A stretch of 64,000 bases of DNA from Candidatus Poribacteria bacterium (GTDB lineage: Bacteria; Poribacteria; WGA-4E; WGA-3G), in the NCBI GenBank assembly GCA_028824685.1, contig JAPPCZ010000096.1, positions 1-64,000 of the forward strand, written 5' to 3'. Position 1 is the first letter of the stretch. Each line of letters opens with the position of its first letter. Of the stretch, positions 8,811 to 17,460 are shown in pieces. The notes below the pieces were generated by a model. The model did not search any database. It was not told the origin of the DNA and saw only the letters and a list, made by a program, of their open reading frames with translations. The translations under genes were made by a program, and so were the position numbers.

Positions 8811-10211
8811 TTACTGCGTATCGTCGCCCACATTGCTACATCTCAAATTTATATCGCCTCCAACGCTACGGAGTGTTAAGAGAGGACCATCTCCGTTAAT
8901 GATCCCTTGCAATTGCCATTCTTTTGGAGTTTCTTGACTAACTCTCATGACCGGAAGTTCGGATGTAATGTCGCCACCAATACTTCTGGCATCAAGTTTT
9001 GCTAAAATCTCCGAGATCAGAGAGAGTGTGATGTCGCCACCAGATGACTCTAAAATCCAATCATCTTGGGGTTGTCCCAACATATTGGCAACGATAGAAC
9101 CACCAGCAGTTTTAGCTGTAACAGGACCATCGTTATCCAAACTTATACTTCCACCTGAAGTTTCAACAGTTGCCCCACCTTTGCAGTGGATCAGCTTGAC
9201 TGTGCCACCAGATGTTTCAGCAGAAATTGTACCAATTACATCAGTACATCGCACATTCCCACCAGATGTGATCGCGTCAACCCTGCCAATGTTCTCTAAT
9301 ATCTCAATGTTGCTTCCAAAGGATTCGACACGAACATCACTTTTACATTTTGTCAATTTGACGTTCCCAAAACCGGTGTGTCCAAAAACAGCACCTGTAA
9401 CATTCTCAAATTGAAGTTTACCCTTACCTGTTCTGCTCTGTACTATTCCGTTCGTATCAACGACAGATATATCGCCGCTTGCGGTTTTCAAATAGACGTC
9501 GTAATCGGTTTTTGGAAGCGTAATCTCAAATTGTATGTCCAGACGATCGACCGTTTTTTTCCAGTCCTGTTTCTCCTCATTGAACTTTCCGCTGATCTGA
9601 AGTTCCTGTCCCTGTTCGTTAAAGTTTACCAGAAAGCCTTTGAGAATTTCAGTGGCATTTCTATCCGCCTTTAACTGTGCGGAGCGACGGACGATGATGT
9701 TGATGACTTCACTCTCTGCCGTCCGAACGTTGATTGTCCCCAGATCTGTGTCAAGGATGAGTTTTCCGTTGTGCCCCACGTTGAACGATTCATTGATGTC
9801 ATCTAAAGTTTCCACGGATAAAAATTCAGGCATAGATTTGCGAATTAAATCACCTATCTTACCCTCTCTCAGTTCTTCACCGATATTTTCAACAAATTTC
9901 TTACCAAGAATGTTGGTCATCATACTTTTTAAATCAGATGATATGCTCATTCCCTCACTAAGATAAGCCGCGAGATGACTACAAGCAATACTTATTTCAC
10001 TAAAAGTGGCGTCCTCTGGTAATGGATCAAAAAGCCCCTCTGGCACCGCATTGATCTCACGTAGTCGAGTCAAAACTTTATTAAATTGGGAGATGCATCT
10101 ATTTTCTCCGTCCTTATGTGCTTCAGTCAATATAGAATCTTCTGCGATTTCCGCTGTCTGTTCTAATATCTGAAAGAGTCCGCGAATTTCTTGTTGTCGT
10201 TCTTGTTGCAT
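8811..10211 (-). CDS. DUF4097 beta-strand-repeat protein
   Basis: A 466-residue protein without signal peptide. The first 150 residues are helical and acidic. Residues about 170-450 are a regular right-handed beta repeat rich in G-G-S/G-N/G-D turns (S-G-G-N-V, S-G-G-T-V, S-G-G-S-I, S-S-G-G-D-I), the pattern of DUF4097/DUF2807 adhesin-like domains. In other bacteria such domains often sit with ECF sigma factors or PspC-type regulators, and here the ECF sigma gene lies upstream on the same strand. The N-terminal helical part could be an anti-sigma-like module, but I see no zinc-binding HxxxCxxC motif, so this is only a suggestion. GAGG lies eight bases before the ATG. Confidence 0.75.
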   Translation of the reverse strand: MQQERQQEIRGLFQILEQTAEIAEDSILTEAHKDGENRCISQFNKVLTRLREINAVPEGLFDPLPEDATFSEISIACSHLAAYLSEGMSISSDLKSMMTNILGKKFVENIGEELREGKIGDLIRKSMPEFLSVETLDDINESFNVGHNGKLILDTDLGTINVRTAESEVINIIVRRSAQLKADRNATEILKGFLVNFNEQGQELQISGKFNEEKQDWKKTVDRLDIQFEITLPKTDYDVYLKTASGDISVVDTNGIVQSRTGKGKLQFENVTGAVFGHTGFGNVKLTKCKSDVRVESFGSNIEILENIGRVDAITSGGNVRCTDVIGTISAETSGGTVKLIHCKGGATVETSGGSISLDNDGPVTAKTAGGSIVANMLGQPQDDWILESSGGDITLSLISEILAKLDARSIGGDITSELPVMRVSQETPKEWQLQGIINGDGPLLTLRSVGGDINLRCSNVGDDTQ

Positions 10212-10295
10212 TTGAGATACCTCTGAATGTAAACGCTAAATTTGTCTATTTGTCCTGATTAACTTCAAATCACTGAACAATTCAAACCTACAATA

Positions 10296-10649
10296 ACGCG
10301 TTGTGCGAGTTAACATTTGGTATGTTTATATTTCACATGTCCGTCTCGTTTGGGTTGAATTCCATAACTTTTCCGATTCCTGCCGCCCTCAAAGGTAGGA
10401 GGGAACTCTGATGCCCGACTACAACGGGTCGCGATTCGGAGATCGCTCCTACAGAAGATGAACAGTTGTGAAAAAACAACAAAACTGTCACTTAACTAGT
10501 GGTCTGTCTACTCTAAAATTGCGGGTATAGGTCGCGATTCGGAGATCGCTCCTACAGAAGATGGTCCGTCTTTGTAGGAGGGAACTCCGATTCCCGACTA
10601 TTACTGATACCTATAATTTTAGAATGGATACTCCACTAGCACAAGTCGT
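10296..10649. mobile_element. MITE-like element with imperfect terminal inverted repeats
   Basis: The left end reads ACGCGTTGTGCGAGTTAAC and the right end AGCACAAGTCGT, imperfect inverted copies of the termini of the element at 25888-26144. Inside are one full and two half copies of the GTAGGAGGGAACTCC / GATCGCTCCTAC palindrome (about 10396-10456, 10529-10557, 10574-10602). No transposase is encoded. The right end touches the stop codon of the sigma factor gene. Boundaries are approximate because the terminal repeats are imperfect and I found no clear target-site duplication. Confidence 0.55.
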
Positions 10650-11233
10650 TACAATACATCCCCATATCCTCGTTTTTCTAAAAGCGATTTTAACAATTCT
10701 TTTGCTTTGTGGAGTCGCCATTTCACCGTTGTTAACGGAAGCGATAAAAATTCTGCGATTCGTTTCTGTGGCATATCTGCCCAATAATAAAGTTTAATAA
10801 CCTCCTGAAATTCAGCGGGTAAGGAGTTAATTGTATCTCTGACTGCTTCATGAGTTGATTCCTGAACCAAAATTTGTGCAGGATCAGAAGAAGCAGGATC
10901 CGCCTCAATTCGCAATTCAGCATCTTCATCTTCATGAAGTTGAAATTTGCTTGCTCGTTTTATGAAGCGCAGCGCGCGGTTACGTGTAATTGAATAAAGC
11001 CATGAGCCAAATCTGTTTAAATTATCCAGTTGCGGAAGTGCCTCAAAAGCAAGCAGAAAAGCATCCTGGACGATATCTTCTGCCTCGGTAGGGTCTCGGA
11101 CAATTTGTTGAGCCACCGTTAGCATTGCTCGTTGATACCGTAAAACCAATTCATCAAATGCTTTGAGATTGCCTGCAAGCACTGCAATTATCAGTTCCGC
11201 ATCTTCGGTATCTTTCAATTCTTCTGTGCTCAT
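10649..11233 (-). CDS. ECF RNA polymerase sigma factor
   Basis: A 194-residue sigma-70-family factor when started at the ATG at 11233, which has AAAAGGAG nine bases upstream; the longer in-frame version adds 48 implausible residues. Region 2 is clear (L-R-Y-Q-R-A-M-L-T-V-A, then E-A-E-D-I-V-Q-D-A-F-L, then F-G-S-W-L-Y-S-I-T-R-N). Region 4 follows (L-P-A-E-F-Q-E-V-I-K-L-Y, then L-P-L-T-T-V-K-W-R-L-H-K-A-K). There is no region 3, as expected for ECF factors. It lies upstream of the DUF4097 gene, a plausible target or partner. Its stop codon abuts the end of a MITE-like element. Confidence 0.93.
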   Translation of the reverse strand: MSTEELKDTEDAELIIAVLAGNLKAFDELVLRYQRAMLTVAQQIVRDPTEAEDIVQDAFLLAFEALPQLDNLNRFGSWLYSITRNRALRFIKRASKFQLHEDEDAELRIEADPASSDPAQILVQESTHEAVRDTINSLPAEFQEVIKLYYWADMPQKRIAEFLSLPLTTVKWRLHKAKELLKSLLEKRGYGDVL

Positions 11234-11441
11234 CAAACAATTTCTCCTTTTCCTACATATTAGAGACATTATTGTCCGAAAAGGATAGTATTTGCTGTAT
11301 TTACTGCAAGATGCGATACTGAAAAAAATAAAAATTTGCAGGATTTCAGGTATTCCTATCAATCCTGCAAACATCACAACACTTCTTAACCAGATAATTG
11401 GCGTGAAATCATCTGGTTCAACGAGATATTTTATTTTTTCG

Positions 11442-11918
11442 CTAAGAGCCAGGTTTAAAAAATGTTACTAAGCATCCACCTGCCGCTGCAAGCAAAATCC
11501 CAAGTACAAATTGCCAGCGGATAGCACCCCAACCCCCTTCAGGTGGGTGTGACAGCGTCGCAACTATAGCATTTACAATTGGTGCTCCCGCGAAAACGAT
11601 AGACATAACTACCGCTGGTCTGCCTTTCGCACCGAATGCAAGCAACACACCAAAAGCACCGACAGCACCGACGACCCCCGCAAAAAAAGACCAAGATACA
11701 CCTTTCCCTGTAAAAGACCATTCTGCGCCATTTACCATAAGCATAACGACAGAACCGATCACGGCTACCAAAAGGTATGCAAGACCGACAAAGAGAAATG
11801 CTTTATAACGCCCATGCACAGCATCAGCCATAGACAATTGACCTTTATGCAGAAAAACTCCGTAGAGTCCCCAGGATGCTACGGTCATCACAACGAAAAT
11901 TATCCACGTTTTTACCAT
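11442..11918 (-). CDS. Half-size EamA/DMT-like membrane protein
   Basis: A 158-residue integral membrane protein with about five hydrophobic helices and the W-G-L-Y-G-V-F and P-I-V-N-A-I-V patterns of drug/metabolite (EamA) transporters. It is half the usual ten-helix length, so it would have to dimerise to form a transporter. GGAG precedes the ATG by about eight bases, supporting this start. No partner half lies beside it. The substrate is unknown. Confidence 0.6.
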   Translation of the reverse strand: MVKTWIIFVVMTVASWGLYGVFLHKGQLSMADAVHGRYKAFLFVGLAYLLVAVIGSVVMLMVNGAEWSFTGKGVSWSFFAGVVGAVGAFGVLLAFGAKGRPAVVMSIVFAGAPIVNAIVATLSHPPEGGWGAIRWQFVLGILLAAAGGCLVTFFKPGS

Positions 11919-11949
11919 TATTTATCTCCTTTCATCAGCAGAAATACTT

Positions 11950-12045
11950 ATACCATTTCTGATTGACAAAGTATCATTCCGATTTTTGAGTTTCTTTGTA
12001 GGAGCGACCTCGAATCAACGCCAAATGCGCTTGGCATATAGGACA
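11950..12045. repeat. Truncated copy of the ATACCA-type element
   Basis: Bases 11950-12009 match the left 60 bases of the element at 17207-17364 closely (ATACCATT, then a GACAAAGTATCATTCCG stretch, then TTTGTAGGAGCGACCTC). The copy then continues with AATCAACGCCAAATGCG, a module nested in other hairpins of this window. The right terminal repeat is missing. Confidence 0.65.
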
Positions 12046-12047
12046 AA

Positions 12048-13337
12048 CTAAAGATACTTTTCAAACACTTTCATAAGCTGCTGTGCAGTAATAACGTCAC
12101 TGAATTTATGATGCACATTAGATTTTCCTACTATTCCTAATTGCTTCCGTTTTGATGGGTCTCGGAATAGTTGAAATATGCCTTCAGCGAGTGCCTCTGA
12201 AGATTCAGGTTCTACCAAGATACCTCCTTCGGTTGCCTTAATCATTTCTGGAAATGATCCATGTTGAGGTTGTACTACTGGCACCCCATTTGCAAGTGCT
12301 TCTAAGATAGATAAACCCTTCGATTCACGGTAAACTGTCGGAACAGAGAAAACATGTAGGCGATTCAAAAAATCTATCTTTTGTGAACGCGTCACTTCTC
12401 CGTAATGCACAAAACTATCTTGCAATCCCCAAGCATGAATTTGATTAACTAACTCCTCAAAATACGGTTCATCTTTTTTGCCAAGATACCCCGCGACATG
12501 TAGTTCTATGTTATTCGCCCCCAACTCTTTTGTCAGGGTGTAGAATGCGCTGACCAAGAGGTGTAATCCTTTTTCAGGACAAATGCGTGCTAAATAGCCA
12601 ATTTTAAGGGGCGGAGGTCCTGCTTTCTCAACCAAATTTCCGTGTCCATCCAAGTTCAAACCGAGTGGCACGACATCAATTTTATCAACAGGTGCTTTTA
12701 GATATTCCTCTGCCATAAATTGTGCATAATAGTTACAGGGTGCTACAAATCCATCAACATCTGCGGCACGTTCAGCCAACAAGGTTAAAGCCTTAGATTT
12801 GTAGGGATCAATCAAATCACGAAGAAAAATATCTTCACCTTGAAGTCCACACACAACCGGCACATCTAAGGCATTTTTAATTTCTCTTGCGAAACCTACA
12901 AACATGGAGTTAGTCAAATAGATGATGTCCGGTTTATCGTCTTCCTGAAGCCATTTGACCAATTTTTCCAACTCTTTCCTTTGATACCCTTGTTCAGCAC
13001 TGAGCATAGATACCGTCAACATACCCAAATCCCGTGCATCTGTAGAAGCACTGAATCGCGATAATCCGTTTAATAATGATGAATTATCAAGAAGTTTATC
13101 AAATACCCATGGTGTATGCCGAAAGAAAGATAGTTTTTGTTGAAGGTATACGTTAATTCCCCCAAAAAAGACACGATTCAAACTTACGTTCACTTCATCT
13201 GTTCGAGTAGGCGTATAAGTTGGAATCAATGAAACGTTATGTCCCTGTTTCTGTAGCACCGTTGCTACAGTATTGTCATGGATGCAGGTACCACAATACA
13301 TACCTGCAGCGCCTGCTGTGATATAAGCAACTTTCAT
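12048..13337 (-). CDS. Glycosyltransferase family 4
   Basis: A 429-residue cytoplasmic GT-B glycosyltransferase. The N-terminal Rossmann half opens with M-K-V-A-Y-I-T-A-G-A-A-G-M-Y-C-G-T and has a long acceptor-binding region. The C-terminal donor domain has L-K-I-G-Y-L-A-R-I-C-P-E-K-G-L-H and the E-x7-E signature E-S-K-G-L-S-I-L-E-A-L-A-N-G, which holds the nucleotide-sugar. Members add sugars to lipids, polysaccharide intermediates or small molecules. The gene stands alone between an EamA-like protein and the SSF operon, so the product is not indicated. The family assignment is firm. Confidence 0.9.
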   Translation of the reverse strand: MKVAYITAGAAGMYCGTCIHDNTVATVLQKQGHNVSLIPTYTPTRTDEVNVSLNRVFFGGINVYLQQKLSFFRHTPWVFDKLLDNSSLLNGLSRFSASTDARDLGMLTVSMLSAEQGYQRKELEKLVKWLQEDDKPDIIYLTNSMFVGFAREIKNALDVPVVCGLQGEDIFLRDLIDPYKSKALTLLAERAADVDGFVAPCNYYAQFMAEEYLKAPVDKIDVVPLGLNLDGHGNLVEKAGPPPLKIGYLARICPEKGLHLLVSAFYTLTKELGANNIELHVAGYLGKKDEPYFEELVNQIHAWGLQDSFVHYGEVTRSQKIDFLNRLHVFSVPTVYRESKGLSILEALANGVPVVQPQHGSFPEMIKATEGGILVEPESSEALAEGIFQLFRDPSKRKQLGIVGKSNVHHKFSDVITAQQLMKVFEKYL

Positions 13338-13392
13338 CTTTTAACTTTTGCTAAGATTAATAAATGTAAATCTGCAAATCTCCCCTAAGTTG

Positions 13393-14853
13393 TCAATTGA
13401 TGAAAAACCTTTCAACAGTTTCTGTTGAAGGCGGTTTTGTGAGTAAAGAAACAAATATCAAGGTTAATGAAGATACAAGGATAATTACTGCTACAGGCAT
13501 AATTCCTGTTCCACCAACAGTATATCCGGGTGTTTTCCAATTGTTGAGAAAGAAATATAACCATAGTAGTATCACACTAATGATGGATGCGAGAACACCA
13601 TACTTTGTGCTACGTTTCCAAAACAGTGCTGCAACTACTATCGGAAATAGTCCAGAAAAACCTGTGAAAGACCAAATTGCGAGTTTAAAGATACTCGGTG
13701 TAGCAATTAGAGAAATGATATAAGTTATGCAGAGGATACAAATTACAAATAATCGTCCAAACCAAACCTGTTGATTTTCGGACATCTGTTCTCGTCCACG
13801 TTTTCTAAGGTAAGGACGAATGATGTCGTGTGTAAACATGCTTCCGAGAGAGAGCGATTGCGAATCTAATGAAGACATGATTGCCGCAAACACACCTGCT
13901 GCTAAAAAGCCTGATAGAATGCCTGGAGCGTATTCACGAATCATCTGAATTAGCACATTGTTAACTTGTGGTCCTTCTAAACTCGGAAACCCCACATTGC
14001 CCAATATGCCAAGTAACACACTTGGAATCCAAACAATTGCGATACAAATCGGATAGAAAATAATTGGATAGCGAAAAGTGCTAACATCTTTTGCAGTCAG
14101 GCAATGTGAGAAAATATGCGGAAACATGCCAACAGAAAGTGGAATACAAGTGTATGTCAAAAGTTCTAACGGTTTAATGTGGTTTGCTTGCATCAATAAA
14201 TTTGTATCAACTTTAGAAAGCGCCTCGGAAAATCCTCCCATACGATTTATAATAACAGCAAAGGCAATACCTCCGAGTGTCATGAAAACAAGCGTTTGGA
14301 AAGTATTAACCCATGCAGTGCCACGCATTCCGCTATAGGTTACATAACACAAAACAACTGCACACACCAACAATCCACCTAACCACTGTGGAATCGTGTC
14401 CTCTGTAATTGTAGCCAATGTTCCACCGCCTCCCATTACCCCGATAAGCAGATAAGGGATAAGGAGCAGTACAAGGACGGTGAAAAGAAGTAAACCCAAT
14501 CTGCTTGATTCCCATCGGTCGCGGAAGTATTGTACCTGAGTCATATATCCAAAACGTTTCCCAAGCCTCCATAATCGGGTTCCGATAAAGAAGAAGACAC
14601 ATGGCACAATAATTGCCGAAGAAGATGCCATCAGTGCGAAAACACCGATGCCTCTGTGGTAAGCCTCCCCAGAAGCGCCGAGTATGGAAAACGCGGTCAT
14701 GTTTGTGCCGAAAAGCGTCATCAATAACACAAACCAATTAATGTTACGGCTTGCCACAAAATAGTCTTCGCCAGTTTTTTGGAAAAACTTATGACTTAGA
14801 ATACCTATGCTCAGTACCAAAGCCAAATAGATAATGATCACCGTAAGGATCAT
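13393..14853 (-). CDS. Sodium:solute symporter (SSF family)
   Basis: A 486-residue carrier with about 13 membrane helices, starting at M-I-L-T-V-I-I-I. This ATG is chosen because GGAGGG sits five bases upstream; the in-frame extension to 14976 adds non-membrane residues overlapping the previous gene. The SSS signature region (G-M-F-P-H-I-F-S-H-C-L-T, then F-A-A-I-M-S-S-L-D-S-Q-S) is present, including the S-L-D-S stretch contributing to the sodium site. Its start overlaps the DUF3311 stop by four bases (ATGA). It imports an organic solute with sodium; which one is unknown. Confidence 0.9.
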   Translation of the reverse strand: MILTVIIIYLALVLSIGILSHKFFQKTGEDYFVASRNINWFVLLMTLFGTNMTAFSILGASGEAYHRGIGVFALMASSSAIIVPCVFFFIGTRLWRLGKRFGYMTQVQYFRDRWESSRLGLLLFTVLVLLLIPYLLIGVMGGGGTLATITEDTIPQWLGGLLVCAVVLCYVTYSGMRGTAWVNTFQTLVFMTLGGIAFAVIINRMGGFSEALSKVDTNLLMQANHIKPLELLTYTCIPLSVGMFPHIFSHCLTAKDVSTFRYPIIFYPICIAIVWIPSVLLGILGNVGFPSLEGPQVNNVLIQMIREYAPGILSGFLAAGVFAAIMSSLDSQSLSLGSMFTHDIIRPYLRKRGREQMSENQQVWFGRLFVICILCITYIISLIATPSIFKLAIWSFTGFSGLFPIVVAALFWKRSTKYGVLASIISVILLWLYFFLNNWKTPGYTVGGTGIMPVAVIILVSSLTLIFVSLLTKPPSTETVERFFIN

Positions 14854-15044
14854 TTTTCCCTCCATACGAATTTGACTAAGAAGGCCATGAGCAATGATGC
14901 AGCAAGGCAAAACACGATGTGATATAGCAATCCCACTGGTAGTCCTAAAACAAGTTGAGGTGTCCCCCATAACCAAAAATCGTTATGGAGAATAAATAGC
15001 AACACCAGCAAACTATAAAGAACCCACCTAAGTGTAGTTTCCAT
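14850..15044 (-). CDS. DUF3311 small membrane protein, symporter partner
   Basis: A 64-residue protein with two hydrophobic segments separated by N-D-F-W-L-W-G-T-P. It matches the DUF3311/YhdT-like family, which commonly precedes SSF symporter genes and is presumed to be an accessory subunit. It overlaps the TRAP permease upstream by 17 bases and the symporter downstream by four, so the three are almost certainly one translationally coupled unit. Confidence 0.78.
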   Translation of the reverse strand: METTLRWVLYSLLVLLFILHNDFWLWGTPQLVLGLPVGLLYHIVFCLAASLLMAFLVKFVWREK

Positions 15045-16998
15045 GGTTTAACTTTCCTTTACGCCAATTATAGTAAAAGATAAAAACACTTGCAAGCAGT
15101 GTTATTCCATGTATCCACAGGAAATTCACGTCAGTGGGTATAAAAAAGAGAACTGCTACTGCAATGAACATCACACCCCGTTCCCATAAGGATAGGGACT
15201 TAAAAGCATAACCTGCAATGCTTGATGCAAGAATAACAGTCCCAGCCAATGTGGGTAAAAGGTTTATAAGGATTGTCCATATTTCAGGAGTGCCACCATC
15301 CGCGTGGAGTAAAAGTAGTTCGGGACGTAGCACAAAGGCATAAGGTAACGCAAAACCTACGAGTGCAAAACGAAAAGCAGCGAATGCAGTCTTCATGATG
15401 TTGGCATCTGCAATCGCTGCAGCGGTATAAGCAGCAAGCGCAACAGGTGGTGTGACCATTGACATCATTCCAAAATAAAAAATAAAAAAGTGTGCTGCAA
15501 GCAGAACCACTCCCAAGTCTACAAGCACCGGTCCTACCATAATCGCTACGAGTAGATAACAAACTGAGGATGGAAGCCCCATCCCCAATATAATTGTGGA
15601 GACCATCAGCAAAAAAAGAGCAAATATTAAATTGGTTTCCGACAGTGACAACAAGGCTGATGCCATTTCGGAACCTACGCCTGTCAGGTCAACTACCCCT
15701 AAGATGATTCCAACACAAGCAGCGGCAGCTATTAGTGAAACACCGCTATGTGCAGCGTTTTCCATAGATTTCAAAATTCCAGAAATACCTACACGGGTTT
15801 TGACGTGAAACAGACTTACAACCAAAATAGTGAGAAGACTCCAACTGACAGCGCGAAACGGTGTAGAACCCATCAATAGAAACAGTATCAAGGTAAGAAA
15901 CGCGGCAAAAAAAACGACACCTTGCATCCTTGGAAGTTTTTCAATAGGTGGGTCATCTTGGACAGTGTCCCCATTTGCGACTGTATCTTGCGCAGAATGA
16001 TCCAATGTTGTATTGCTAATGCGTTTTGCATAAAAATGAACAATAAGTAACAGCGCGGTATAGTAGAGAATTGCAGGTAGTAAGGCTGCTTTAATTATTT
16101 CAAGATAGGTAACAGATGGCTCCACAATTTCTAACATCATGTAAGCTGCTGCACCCATGATTGGCGGTACTAATGCGCCACCTGAACTTGCTGCTGCTTC
16201 GATTCCACCTGCAATTGTTGGTTGAAAACCTACACTCCGCATTAATGGGATCGTAAACGTGCCAGTTGTTGCTGTGTTTGCAACTGCTGACCCAGAAAGT
16301 GATCCCATCAGACCGCTTCCAATCACTGCCACTTTTGCCGGACTACCGACGCTCTTACCAAAAATTCGTCTGGTTAACTTTAAAATATAGGCTGTAGCCC
16401 CTGTTCTTTCAAGAAAAGTGCCAAATAAGACAAACAGAAACACATAAATAAACATTACCCGAAGCGCGATACCGAATACACCGCCATGCAAGTACGTTTT
16501 ACTTATAATCCGTTGTAAGGCATACCCGCGATGTTGAAATAACCAACTGGGCATGAACTGACCGAAACTTGCATAAAGCAGAAAAGCAATAGCGAGAAGT
16601 GGCAATGTTATCCCAATTGAGCGGCGGGCAGCTTCAAGAATTAAAATGAGACCGAACCCGCCGATGAAGTAGTCCAACATGTGTTCTGCGGAAGCGCGTT
16701 CTCCGAGAAATACTCCGTTTAACCAAAGTTTTTCAAAAATGGGTTCTGTTTGGATTGCGATATAACCGAAACAGATTATAACACTGCCTACAAGCACGAA
16801 ATCGAGTATTTGACAAAATCGGTTTTCAGCAAAACGGGAGTGAAGTGGATACTTCAAGAATACAACTATTAATCCCAACATTGCGAAAATCGCTAACTGA
16901 GATTGAGGTTTTAGAAATGGGTAGTTGACTTCGGCTAAGATAAAGAGGCTCAGCAGGACTGCAACTGGAATAATAAGGGTCTGTTTTATCTGTTTCAA
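15028..16998 (-). CDS. TRAP transporter fused permease (DctQM fusion, TAXI type)
   Basis: A 656-residue membrane protein with roughly 16-18 helices. The N-terminal 200 residues correspond to DctQ, the remainder to DctM (G-S-L-S-G-S-A-V-A-N-T-A-T-T-G-T-F; A-A-A-S-S-G-G-A-L-V-P-P-I-M-G-A-A-A-Y). Fused 4TM/12TM permeases usually work with TAXI-type binding proteins, and one is encoded at 42846-43877, 26 kb away. The proposed start is TTG with a weak ribosome site; no better ATG exists before residue 40, so the true start is uncertain. The gene overlaps DUF3311 by 17 bases, an unusual pairing of TRAP and SSF importers. Confidence 0.88.
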   Translation of the reverse strand: MKQIKQTLIIPVAVLLSLFILAEVNYPFLKPQSQLAIFAMLGLIVVFLKYPLHSRFAENRFCQILDFVLVGSVIICFGYIAIQTEPIFEKLWLNGVFLGERASAEHMLDYFIGGFGLILILEAARRSIGITLPLLAIAFLLYASFGQFMPSWLFQHRGYALQRIISKTYLHGGVFGIALRVMFIYVFLFVLFGTFLERTGATAYILKLTRRIFGKSVGSPAKVAVIGSGLMGSLSGSAVANTATTGTFTIPLMRSVGFQPTIAGGIEAAASSGGALVPPIMGAAAYMMLEIVEPSVTYLEIIKAALLPAILYYTALLLIVHFYAKRISNTTLDHSAQDTVANGDTVQDDPPIEKLPRMQGVVFFAAFLTLILFLLMGSTPFRAVSWSLLTILVVSLFHVKTRVGISGILKSMENAAHSGVSLIAAAACVGIILGVVDLTGVGSEMASALLSLSETNLIFALFLLMVSTIILGMGLPSSVCYLLVAIMVGPVLVDLGVVLLAAHFFIFYFGMMSMVTPPVALAAYTAAAIADANIMKTAFAAFRFALVGFALPYAFVLRPELLLLHADGGTPEIWTILINLLPTLAGTVILASSIAGYAFKSLSLWERGVMFIAVAVLFFIPTDVNFLWIHGITLLASVFIFYYNWRKGKLNHGNYT

Positions 16999-17206
16999 AA
17001 GATTAAGCGAACCTGTCTTTTCGCTGACGCGTTTCGTTATCGCAAGGTTAACACAAAACGCTTGTAGGACTGACTGTTGGCGTTATCACGCCTACTTTCT
17101 ATGCTGGACTTGCCTTATAGTTTAACAAATAATAGGAGGGGTGTCAAATAAAATGTAGGTTAGAGGAGTGTAAATGTTTTGGCAATGCATGACCTCATAA
17201 CCTGTA

Positions 17207-17364
17207 ATACCATTCTAATTTGACAAAGTATCATTCCGATTTTTGAGTCTCTTTGTAGGAGCGACCTCCTGGTCGCGACCAGGAGGTCGCTCCTACAGAA
17301 GAGAGTGTTGTATTCTTACAACCGATTTATGGAATAATGTAATATCATTATTTAAAATTGGTAT
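17207..17364. mobile_element. 158-bp MITE-like element with a perfect 44-bp palindrome
   Basis: The ends are imperfect inverted repeats beginning ATACCATTCTAATTTGA and, on the opposite strand, ATACCAATTTTAAATAA. Inside, 17254-17297 is a perfect 44-bp palindrome centred on GGTCGCGACC with arms starting TGTAGGAGCGACC. No coding capacity. A partial copy lies at 11950-12045. It sits in the 460-base gap between the TRAP permease and cydB; the rest of that gap holds only another GGAGTTGTCTCCTAC-like half-arm near 17400-17416. Confidence 0.65.
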
Positions 17365-17460
17365 AAGAATGATCTGCGAATCGCGACAGGTGGGAATCGG
17401 AGTTGTCTCCTACATAGAGCATTGTTAAAGTTTAACATTTTTCATGCTTTAATTGAATAT

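Noticed and set aside
8746..8937. 63-residue plus-strand ORF
   Set aside because: Overlaps the repeat terminus and the C-terminal end of the DUF4097 gene in antisense; no ribosome site or similarity.
10561..10797. 78-residue plus-strand ORF
   Set aside because: It begins inside a palindromic repeat and runs antisense to the sigma factor region 4.
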